Under the pieces are notes generated by a model. That model saw nothing but the letters and a program-made list of their open reading frames with translations, made no database searches and had not been told where the DNA came from. 10,822 nt of DNA from Lentisphaerota bacterium (GTDB lineage: Bacteria > Verrucomicrobiota > Kiritimatiellia > RFP12 > JAAYLN01), in NCBI GenBank assembly GCA_012514915.1, contig JAAYZJ010000106.1, forward strand, positions 1 through 10,822, in the 5' to 3' direction. The position numbers were made by a program, and so were the translations under genes. Of this stretch, positions 5,667-10,822 are shown piece after piece. The number at the start of each line of letters is the position of its first letter. Position 1 is the stretch's first letter.

Positions 5667-6926
5667 ATGCTGCGCTACGCGCTCAGGCGCCTGCTGGAGC
5701 TGGTGCCCACGACGGCGGGCGTGCTGCTGCTGACCTTCCTGCTCTTCCACGTGGTGGGCGGCTCGCCCGCCGAGGTGGCCCTGGGCCAGCATGCCAACGC
5801 CGCCTCGCTGGCCGCCTTCGACGCCCGCTACGGCTACGACAAGCCGCTCCTCGCCGGCCGCTGGGCGCCCAGCCGCGCCTGGAGCGAGCGCGCGCCGCTG
5901 CCGGCGGACGGGCACCTGGTTCCCGCTTTCCCATTGACCGCGGGAGGCTGGCGGCTCGACCTTCGGGGGGCAGTCGCGCCGGTCACCGCGACCATCCGGC
6001 TGGCGCGGGCCGATGGCGCGGAGACCAACGAACTCTCCGCGCCCTTCCGTTCGCGCGCCTTCGGCCGCCGCCGGACCGCCGACTGGACGGTTCCCGAGGG
6101 CTGGATTGCGGTGCAGATCGGCGTGGACGGCGGGGACGCGCCGGCCACAGGCCGCGTCCGGCTCGCGCGGCGAACCGCGCACCCGCTCGACTCGCAGCTG
6201 TTCCACTACCTCGGCTCCCTGCTGCGGGGCGACCTGGGCGACTCCACGGCCTACGGCATGCGCGTCGCGCGGGTGCTGCGGGAGGGGGCCGGCCCCTCGC
6301 TCGCGCTGACCCTGCCCCTGCTCGCCGGCGGCACCCTGCTCGCGCTGCTGCTGGCGATGGCGGCCGCCGTCTGGCGCGGCCGGGCGCCCGACCGGGCGGT
6401 GCTCCTCGGCACGACGCTGCTGATGAGCGTGAACTACGTCGTCTGGGTGCTGGCGGGCCAGTACCTGCTCGCCTACCGGCTGCGCCTCTTCCCCCTCTGG
6501 GGCTTCGAGCACTGGACCTACCTGCTGCTGCCCGTCCTGATCGGCCTCGTCAGCGGACTCGGCCGCGACACCCGCTTCTACCGCACCGTCCTGCTCGACG
6601 AGCTGCACCGCCCCTACGTGCGGACCGCGATCGCCAAAGGTCTGCGCCCGGCGCGCATCCTCTGGCGCCATGTGCTGCGCAACAGCCTCATCCCCATCGT
6701 GACCTACGTCAGCATCTCGGTTCCCTTCCTCTTCACCGGCAGCCTGCTGCTCGAGAGCTTCTTCGGCATCCCCGGCCTCGGCGGCGCAAGCCTCAACGCG
6801 ATCAACTCGGCCGACATGGCGACCGTGCGCGCCATCGTCATCCTCGGCGCGCTGCTCTACCAGCTCGTCAACCTCGCCACCGACCTCTGCTACGCGTGGC
6901 TCGACCCGCGCGTGCGCCTGGACTAG
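5667..6926 (+). CDS. ABC transporter permease, OppB/DppB/YejB type, with large inserted domain
   Basis: Inner-membrane permease of 419 residues, from the family importing peptides, nickel or related small solutes. It opens MLRYALRRLLELVPTTAGVL with TM1 (about 9-30) and the family segment YGYDKPLL (55-62). Five more helices follow at about 211-236, 244-270, 284-298, 340-366 and 385-411. The EAA loop for docking the ATPase is YVRTAIAKGLRPARILWRHV (317-336), followed by GSLLLESFFGIPGLG. Between residues about 65 and 173 lies an extra segment lacking hydrophobic helices, with alternating strand-like patterns (for example WRLDLRG, VTATIRLAR, WIAVQIGVDGG). It is probably an extracytoplasmic beta domain, after which the conserved YLGSLLRGDLGDS resumes. 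The ATG has GGGAG 5 nt upstream. Substrate is unknown; no ATPase or binding protein gene is in the window. Confidence 0.9.
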   Translation: MLRYALRRLLELVPTTAGVLLLTFLLFHVVGGSPAEVALGQHANAASLAAFDARYGYDKPLLAGRWAPSRAWSERAPLPADGHLVPAFPLTAGGWRLDLRGAVAPVTATIRLARADGAETNELSAPFRSRAFGRRRTADWTVPEGWIAVQIGVDGGDAPATGRVRLARRTAHPLDSQLFHYLGSLLRGDLGDSTAYGMRVARVLREGAGPSLALTLPLLAGGTLLALLLAMAAAVWRGRAPDRAVLLGTTLLMSVNYVVWVLAGQYLLAYRLRLFPLWGFEHWTYLLLPVLIGLVSGLGRDTRFYRTVLLDELHRPYVRTAIAKGLRPARILWRHVLRNSLIPIVTYVSISVPFLFTGSLLLESFFGIPGLGGASLNAINSADMATVRAIVILGALLYQLVNLATDLCYAWLDPRVRLD

Positions 6927-6930
6927 CGCC

Positions 6931-7911
6931 ATGAATCCCGCCGCTCCATCGCTGTTCGCCCGGCTCTGGCAGACAAGCAACACGCGCCTCTGCCTGATCG
7001 CCCTCGCGGGCTACACGCTGGCCGCGCTCTGGGGCGAGGCCGCCTACCGCACAGCACGCTGGCGCGACCGGGTTCCGGCCTACAACCAGGTCCACGAGGC
7101 GTGGCGCTACCAGCCCCCCGCTTTACTGCGTCCATGGTCCATGGTTGGTGGTCCTTGGTGTCCCGCAACCCACCATCAACCACCCACCATCGACCATCAA
7201 CCATCAACCACCCACCATCGATCACTCTTCCCTCTCGGCAGCGACAACCTCGGGCGCGATGTCCTGCAGCGCCTGCTGCAGGGCACGCGCATCGCTTTCC
7301 ACGTCGGCGTGCTCACCTCGCTGATCGCCCTGCCGCTGGGTGTGCTGCTGGGATGCATCGGCGGCTATTTCGGCGGGCGGACCGACAGTTTCGTGGTCTG
7401 GCTCTGCGCGACGGTCTCGTCGATTCCCAGCCTGCTGCTGATCCTGGCGGTCTCGATGGTCGTCGGCAAGGGACTGGCCGGCGTCACCTGGGGCATCGGG
7501 CTGACGACGTGGGTGGGCGTCTGCCGCAGCATCCGCGCGGAGGTGATCAAGCACCGCGGGCGGACCTACGTGGAAGCGGCGCGCGTGCTGGGCTACAGCC
7601 ACGCCCGCATCCTGCTGCGCCACATCCTGCCGAACGTGATGCACCTCGTGCTGATCTCCTTCTCAATCCGCTTCCCCGCCGCCGTCGGCACCGAGGTTTT
7701 CGTCAGCTTCCTCGGCATCGGCGTGCAGGGCGAGCCCTCCTGGGGCGTGATGCTGAACAACGCCCGGCTGCGCCTCTGGCAGGGGGTCTGGTGGGAGCTG
7801 ACCTTCGTGACGCTGGCGCTCTTCGGCCTGGTGCTGGTCTTCAACGTGCTGGCCGACCGCCTGCGCGACCTGCTCGACCCGTCCGTCGTCCGGCACGGGA
7901 AGCAGGCCTGA
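6931..7911 (+). CDS. ABC transporter permease, OppC/DppC/YejE type, with repeat-derived insertion
   Basis: Protein of 326 residues, the expected partner of the preceding permease, starting 4 nt after its stop. TM1 is at about 20-36 and is followed by a short extracytoplasmic segment. The conserved domain starts at PLGSDNLGRDVLQRLLQGTR (101-120) and has helices at about 123-147, 153-178, 184-198, 236-262 and 289-308. The EAA loop is YVEAARVLGYSHARILLRHI (213-232), and FLGIGVQGEPSWGVML (260-275) is typical of the family. Between YQPPALL and FPLGSD, residues about 67-98 are His/Pro/Thr-rich low complexity encoded by heptanucleotide repeats at 7131-7221. Relatives usually pass almost directly from a Y-x-P-P motif to HPLGTD. 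The frame is intact, so the protein is probably made. Substrate is unknown. Confidence 0.88.
   Translation: MNPAAPSLFARLWQTSNTRLCLIALAGYTLAALWGEAAYRTARWRDRVPAYNQVHEAWRYQPPALLRPWSMVGGPWCPATHHQPPTIDHQPSTTHHRSLFPLGSDNLGRDVLQRLLQGTRIAFHVGVLTSLIALPLGVLLGCIGGYFGGRTDSFVVWLCATVSSIPSLLLILAVSMVVGKGLAGVTWGIGLTTWVGVCRSIRAEVIKHRGRTYVEAARVLGYSHARILLRHILPNVMHLVLISFSIRFPAAVGTEVFVSFLGIGVQGEPSWGVMLNNARLRLWQGVWWELTFVTLALFGLVLVFNVLADRLRDLLDPSVVRHGKQA
7131..7221. repeat. Heptamer-phased inverted repeat element inside the permease gene
   Basis: Thirteen consecutive 7-bp units run from 7131 to 7221. The right arm (7173-7221) has seven units of the form CCAYNNA: CCATCAA three times, CCACCCA twice, CCATCGA twice. 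It includes a perfect 21-bp direct repeat (7173-7193 and 7201-7221). The left arm (7131-7158) has four units in the opposite sense (TCCATGG twice, TTGGTGG, TCCTTGG), whose complements also fit CCAYNNA apart from CCAAGGA. Two non-matching units (7159-7172) join the arms in phase. The arms can partly pair, for example GGTGG with CCACC and ATGGTT with a following AACCA. The array has no stop codon in any forward frame. Confidence 0.85.
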
Positions 7912-7973
7912 GGCACCCGCGGCGCATCAGGCTGTGTCGCGGCTCTCGCAGTTGCAGGCGGGGCGCCCCTGGC
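7912..7973. other. Short spacer between convergent genes
   Basis: The permease and protease genes converge across 62 bp. A GGGGCGCCCC palindrome lies at 7960-7969 and a weak CCTGA/TCAGG inverted repeat around 7907-7931. No U-run follows either, so I cannot call a rho-independent terminator on either strand. Confidence 0.5.
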
Positions 7974-9644
7974 TCACCAGGTTTCCCAGACTCCCGTAGC
8001 CATGTTCCTGAACCAGCGGGGGCCGGTCGCGCCATTGTACCAGACCCAGGCGCCATCCGAGCTGCGGTAAAGGAAGGGGTAGGTCGTGTTGCCGGTCCAT
8101 AGCCAGCCCATGTCCTGCGCGAAGAGCCAGATGCTTCCGGATGCGGCATCGGCCGGGACAAACAGGAATCCGTGCCGGTTGTGCCAGAGCCACCCGTCTC
8201 CGCCCATCGGGATATAGTCGCCGAACCAGGCCAGCCGCCGCCAGCCGCCGCCGAGACTCTGGTAGCCCGCATCCCAGGTGCTGCCCGCCGCCGGATCGCG
8301 GCCGTCCATGTACAGCAGGCCGGTGTTGTCCGGATCCAGCCAGTCTCGCAGCCGCGAGGAAGAGGTGCCGCCGCCCTGCCAACTGGCCGAGAGCTTGCCA
8401 TACCAGTCGGAAAGGTTGTTGCCGCAGGCCGAATATCCGCCATGCAACTGGCCGACGATCCGCTGTGTCGTACCCTCCCACAAGCCCGAGCCCGACGAGC
8501 CGTCCTCCGTGGTGCCATACTCCCAGTGCGGGACGCGCCAGTGCGACGCGCCGGAATCCACGGTGGAGCTTGCGAAGTCCGTGCTCTGCAGCGCGTGGTT
8601 CTCGTAGCACCAGGCTTTCTCGTCTCCCCACGGATGATGAATGCCGGCCGCGCCGGCAACCGCGTCGCCCGAGCAGTCCCACCCCGCGTAGTGCACCCCG
8701 GCCGCGCTGCTGGGCTGCGTGTCGAGCTCCAGCAGGGTGAAGTCCGAGGGCGCGTGGGTGGCCCTCAGGCTGGCGCCGCTCTGGTACTGGCCCAGCGAGC
8801 CGCCGCCCAGCGCGCCGCACGTCGGCGACTGGTAGTTCCAGTAGACCACGACGGACCGCGCCGCATAGATCGAGCTGACGCAGTGGTTGGCGGTAAGGAA
8901 GAAGGGCCGGAAGTCGGCGCGCTGGTTCATAACGAGCGTCCCCGTGCAGAGGTACCTTCCCAGAACCGTGCAGCGTCCAACGCTCCGGACGGGATCTTGC
9001 CATGCGGCGGCAAGCGGGCAGGCGACGTCGATATTGCACCAGCCCTGCTTCTCCGCTTCCGTTGCCGCCGCCTCCGGCCGGCCCGCCACGTCCAGGAATC
9101 CGCTGTTCACGCAGGCAATGGTCAGCGAGAAGTCCGCGCGCGCCTCCTCCGGCATCTCGGCCTCGACGACGATGAAATCGCCCGGCAGCACGGGCGTCCA
9201 GAGCTGGCCGTCGGCCGCCAGGTCGCCTTCATGGTAGGGACCGGCCACGGCGCAGCCGTCGCCCGTCGAGATGCGCAGCACGCCTGAAACGGGAAGCGCC
9301 ACATCGGCCAGGCCTAGGTTGACGTTGGTGGCCCCGGGCGCATGCACGAACAGCGTCCAGCGGGCGCGGCCCCCTTCCAGCGTCTCCCATTGCCCGAAGG
9401 CCGTGTGCCGCGCGGCCGCCTCGTAGGTTTCGGCGAAGCACAGCCGCTTGTCCGCGGAGCACGCCTTCTCCGCCTTGGCGCGCGCGCGCAACTCCGCCGC
9501 CTGTATCGGCGGCGCCTGAAGGATCGGATGTCCGGGTTCCGGGGCGGCCGCCCGCAAATCCGCGCCGCACGGATGAATGCCCGTCAACCAGGCAACCGAC
9601 AGCCCCAGGACACCCGATCGACAAATAAACCAGAACCTCTTCAT
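7974..9644 (-). CDS. Secreted lysyl-endopeptidase-like serine protease (S1) with Trp-rich C-terminal module
   Basis: Predicted preproprotein of 556 residues. Residues 1-28 are a signal peptide (MKRFWF, hydrophobic GVLGLSVAWL, small residues at CGA). A propeptide-like region covers about 30-200. The protease domain (about 201-450) matches Achromobacter protease I throughout: GWCNIDVACP, CTGTLV, LTANHC (His254), VVVYWNYQSPTC, SDFTLLELD (Asp301), GIHHPWGD, GSSGSGLW (Ser384), VGQLHGG and SDWYGKL. Asp413 and His401 align with the API residues Asp225 and His210 of the Lys-binding pocket, so cleavage after Lys is likely. API Trp169 has no clear counterpart. Residues about 468-556 form a module with twelve Trp (GWLWHNRHG, GWLWTGN, YPFLYRSSDGAWVWY, RWFRNMATGVW), perhaps for surface attachment. 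The ATG at 9644 has GGAGA 7 nt upstream; a longer frame to 9707 lacks a signal-like start. Confidence 0.93.
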   Translation of the reverse strand: MKRFWFICRSGVLGLSVAWLTGIHPCGADLRAAAPEPGHPILQAPPIQAAELRARAKAEKACSADKRLCFAETYEAAARHTAFGQWETLEGGRARWTLFVHAPGATNVNLGLADVALPVSGVLRISTGDGCAVAGPYHEGDLAADGQLWTPVLPGDFIVVEAEMPEEARADFSLTIACVNSGFLDVAGRPEAAATEAEKQGWCNIDVACPLAAAWQDPVRSVGRCTVLGRYLCTGTLVMNQRADFRPFFLTANHCVSSIYAARSVVVYWNYQSPTCGALGGGSLGQYQSGASLRATHAPSDFTLLELDTQPSSAAGVHYAGWDCSGDAVAGAAGIHHPWGDEKAWCYENHALQSTDFASSTVDSGASHWRVPHWEYGTTEDGSSGSGLWEGTTQRIVGQLHGGYSACGNNLSDWYGKLSASWQGGGTSSSRLRDWLDPDNTGLLYMDGRDPAAGSTWDAGYQSLGGGWRRLAWFGDYIPMGGDGWLWHNRHGFLFVPADAASGSIWLFAQDMGWLWTGNTTYPFLYRSSDGAWVWYNGATGPRWFRNMATGVWETW

Positions 9645-9676
9645 CGTACCGTCTCCGCATGCCGTGCGTCCGCGGA

Positions 9677-9712
9677 AAACCATGGACACCGCCAATTCAC
9701 CATGCATGGTTT
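9677..9712. repeat. Inverted repeats upstream of the protease gene
   Basis: AAACCATG (9677-9684) and CATGGTTT (9705-9712) form an 8-bp inverted repeat spaced by 20 bp. The right arm lies inside the perfect 12-bp palindrome ACCATGCATGGT (9699-9710). This lies about 35-70 bp before the protease start and touches the candidate -10. It could be an operator for a dimeric regulator or a leader hairpin. Confidence 0.55.
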
Positions 9713-9740
9713 ATATCGCACATCCCGCATCCGCCGACAA
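9712..9740 (-). promoter_or_regulatory. Candidate protease promoter
   Basis: On the minus strand TTGTCG (9740-9735) precedes GATATA (9717-9712) with a 17-nt spacer. TATAAA (9715-9710) gives a better -10 match but a 19-nt spacer. This is the only A/T-rich box in the upstream region, and it is inferred by eye. Confidence 0.3.
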
Positions 9741-9744
9741 GGAC

Positions 9745-9768
9745 TTTCACGTATTCTTTCACGTATTC
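9745..9768. repeat. Tandem 12-bp repeat upstream of the protease gene
   Basis: TTTCACGTATTC occurs twice in perfect tandem (9745-9756, 9757-9768), ending just upstream of the candidate -35 of the protease gene. Side-by-side sites on one face of the helix would suit an activator, but no regulator is known from the window. Confidence 0.7.
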
Positions 9769-9887
9769 GTATAGCCACGGGGAGTGCGCGAAGGGCTCAT
9801 GGAAGGGTCGAGAACCTTGCGTCCGGGTTGCCTTCAGGAAGTGCCGGAATTCCTAACTTGTCGCGAGCCTTGTCGACCGCGGGGAGA

Positions 9888-9924
9888 GAAGAACGCTCAA
9901 CGCTGAACGCTTAACTCGTTCTTC
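9888..9924. repeat. Second heptamer-phased array with inverted ends
   Basis: Five 7-bp units fill 9889-9923: AAGAACG, then three CTNAACK units (CTCAACG, CTGAACG, CTTAACT), then CGTTCTT. The outer arms GAAGAACG (9888-9895) and CGTTCTTC (9917-9924) are 8-bp inverted repeats. It lies about 70 bp downstream of the stop codon of the minus-strand surface-protein gene. It could form a hairpin in that transcript, but no U-run follows. Confidence 0.65.
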
Positions 9925-9991
9925 GCCATCGTGATGAGCACAATCCCGTCCGCGATGCCGTCGGCCGGTTCCTTGTTGAGAGTGGAAAAGT

Positions 9992-10822
9992 TTACCGGAG
10001 GAAGATCATTGTGCCGGCCTTCTGCCAGATGATGTTGTCGATGTAGGTGCCGCTGTAATAGTTGTCGATCTTGACGGGGCTTGACGGATCTGTCCAGGCC
10101 GGTTTCGGTTTGGACTGGTTGACACGCAGCGTGTATCCATTGAAGTTGATGTTCGCGGGATAGGTCGAGCTGTTCTCGCCAGTGAAGACGATCCTGCCGA
10201 CCGTCGTATCGCCGAAGAGATAGATGCCGGCGTTGGCGCCGAGTTCGATTGTTGCGCGCCTGAGATCATCCTGTCCCGCATATCCGAATCCGGTCAAATC
10301 ATAGTTGCCCTGGCATAGCGTGCCCAAAGTTCCGTTGGAGAGCTTGATCGTGCCGTGGCGGTACGCCTGGTCGCCGGTCTGGTAGTAGACCGTGCCCGCG
10401 CCGCCGCCGTAGACCGTCAGGCGTCCTCCGGACGCGACTGCCGTGCCGCTGAAGGCCGTGAAGTCCGCACCCGGTTCCGTGAGGATGAACGAGAGGCGTC
10501 CGCCGCCGCCGGTATAGGCATTGTTGGCGGGCTGCCCATGTGCTGTGACCGTTCCCGAACCAGCGAGTTTGCCGGCTGTGATGAAGACCGCTCCGCCCGT
10601 CGCTCCGCGGCAGTCGGGCGGCGTCGTGGCCGCGTTGGCCGTGACGGAACCGTTGAGCGTAACCGTCCCCGCCGCCGTAAGGACGATCGCGCCGCCGGCA
10701 GCGCCGCCCTGAGGTCCGCCCGAGCCGCAATTCGTCGGCGAAAAGATGCTGCCGTAGCAAACACCGATGCCGTCGCCGGCGTAGCGGTGCCCGCCCACGC
10801 CGCCGTAGGAAGGCGCGGCGCT
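9992..10822 (-). CDS. Gly-rich repetitive surface or secreted protein, C-terminal 276 residues
   Basis: The frame is open to the right edge, so the N terminus and start are missing; the GTG at 10798 is internal, since open codons (SAAPSYGG) precede it. The sequence is rich in Gly, Thr, Ala and Ser with short beta-strand repeats such as GGAIVLTAAGTVTLNGSVTA, GGAVFITAGKLAGSGTVTAHG and GGGRLSFIL. This is typical of right-handed beta-helix adhesins and large extracellular proteins in PVC and related bacteria. Four isolated Cys occur. The last 40 residues (VKIDNYYSGTYIDNIIWQKA, then GTMIFLR) look like a closing strand segment. I see no autotransporter barrel, PEP-CTERM or LPXTG anchor. Function is unknown. 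It is on the same strand as the protease gene but 347 bp upstream of it. Confidence 0.75.
   Translation of the reverse strand, partial: SAAPSYGGVGGHRYAGDGIGVCYGSIFSPTNCGSGGPQGGAAGGAIVLTAAGTVTLNGSVTANAATTPPDCRGATGGAVFITAGKLAGSGTVTAHGQPANNAYTGGGGRLSFILTEPGADFTAFSGTAVASGGRLTVYGGGAGTVYYQTGDQAYRHGTIKLSNGTLGTLCQGNYDLTGFGYAGQDDLRRATIELGANAGIYLFGDTTVGRIVFTGENSSTYPANINFNGYTLRVNQSKPKPAWTDPSSPVKIDNYYSGTYIDNIIWQKAGTMIFLR

Larger units (their letters stand above)
9645..9991. other. Gene-free spacer of 347 bp
   Basis: No credible gene is seen here; short frames on both strands have no recognisable protein features. It holds the upstream region of the protease gene (candidate promoter, palindrome, tandem 12-mer) and, towards the right, a heptamer-phased array and the downstream region of the surface-protein gene. 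Its base composition is visibly less GC-rich than its neighbours around 9690-9775. Confidence 0.7.

Noticed and set aside
5385..6983. Minus-strand open frame of 532 codons opposite recA and the first permease
   Set aside because: Its composition mirrors the complement of the permease codons, it has no recognisable motif, and it covers two clear genes.
7131..7221. CRISPR-like array
   Set aside because: Units are contiguous 7-mers without spacers and lie within an intact coding frame.
7907..7973. Bidirectional terminator between the convergent permease and protease genes
   Set aside because: Only short palindromes without U-runs are visible.
7101..8102. Alternative plus-strand frame through the heptamer element into the protease region
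   Set aside because: It leaves the conserved permease frame. The heptamers simply contain no stop in any forward frame, and the downstream product is Arg/Ala/Pro-rich noise.

Overview
This is a GC-rich bacterial chromosomal segment with eleven protein genes (two cut by the window edges) and one tRNA. I read it as a member of the PVC group, most likely Kiritimatiellota, Verrucomicrobiota or Lentisphaerota. The support is indirect: Ala-rich tails on ribosomal proteins, a secreted lysyl-endopeptidase-like protease with a Trp-rich C-terminal module, a Gly-rich beta-helix-type surface protein, and heptanucleotide-phased repeats. No 16S rRNA is present, so the phylum is inference.

Region 1 (about 1-4458, minus strand) is a housekeeping block, read in the order ispE, tRNA-Gln(TTG), prs, rplY/ctc, pth, rpsF, ssb, rpsR (the last runs off the left edge). 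It joins two conserved gene clusters: ispE-tRNA-prs-rplY-pth and rpsF-ssb-rpsR. It supplies isoprenoid precursors, PRPP, ribosomal proteins, peptidyl-tRNA recycling and single-strand DNA binding. The ispE reading frame runs into the tRNA-Gln gene and stops inside it.

Region 2 (4459-4584) is a short divergent control region. It has a tandem 14-bp repeat flanked by candidate promoters for ispE (minus) and recA (plus).

Region 3 (4585-7911, plus strand) is recA followed closely by two binding-protein-dependent ABC transporter permeases of the OppB/OppC (DppB/DppC, YejB/YejE) type. Both permeases are unusual. The first carries about 110 extra residues after its first membrane helix. The second has a heptamer repeat element inserted in frame just before its conserved domain. 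No ATPase or solute-binding protein is seen in the window.

Region 4 (7974-10822, minus strand) encodes secreted or surface proteins: an S1-family lysyl-endopeptidase-like protease and the C-terminal 276 residues of a Gly-rich repetitive protein. A 347-bp gene-free spacer between them holds tandem and inverted repeats, including a second heptamer-phased array.

The least-explained signals are the heptamer element inside the permease gene, its possible relative at 9889-9923, the tRNA/ispE overlap and the repeats between ispE and recA.
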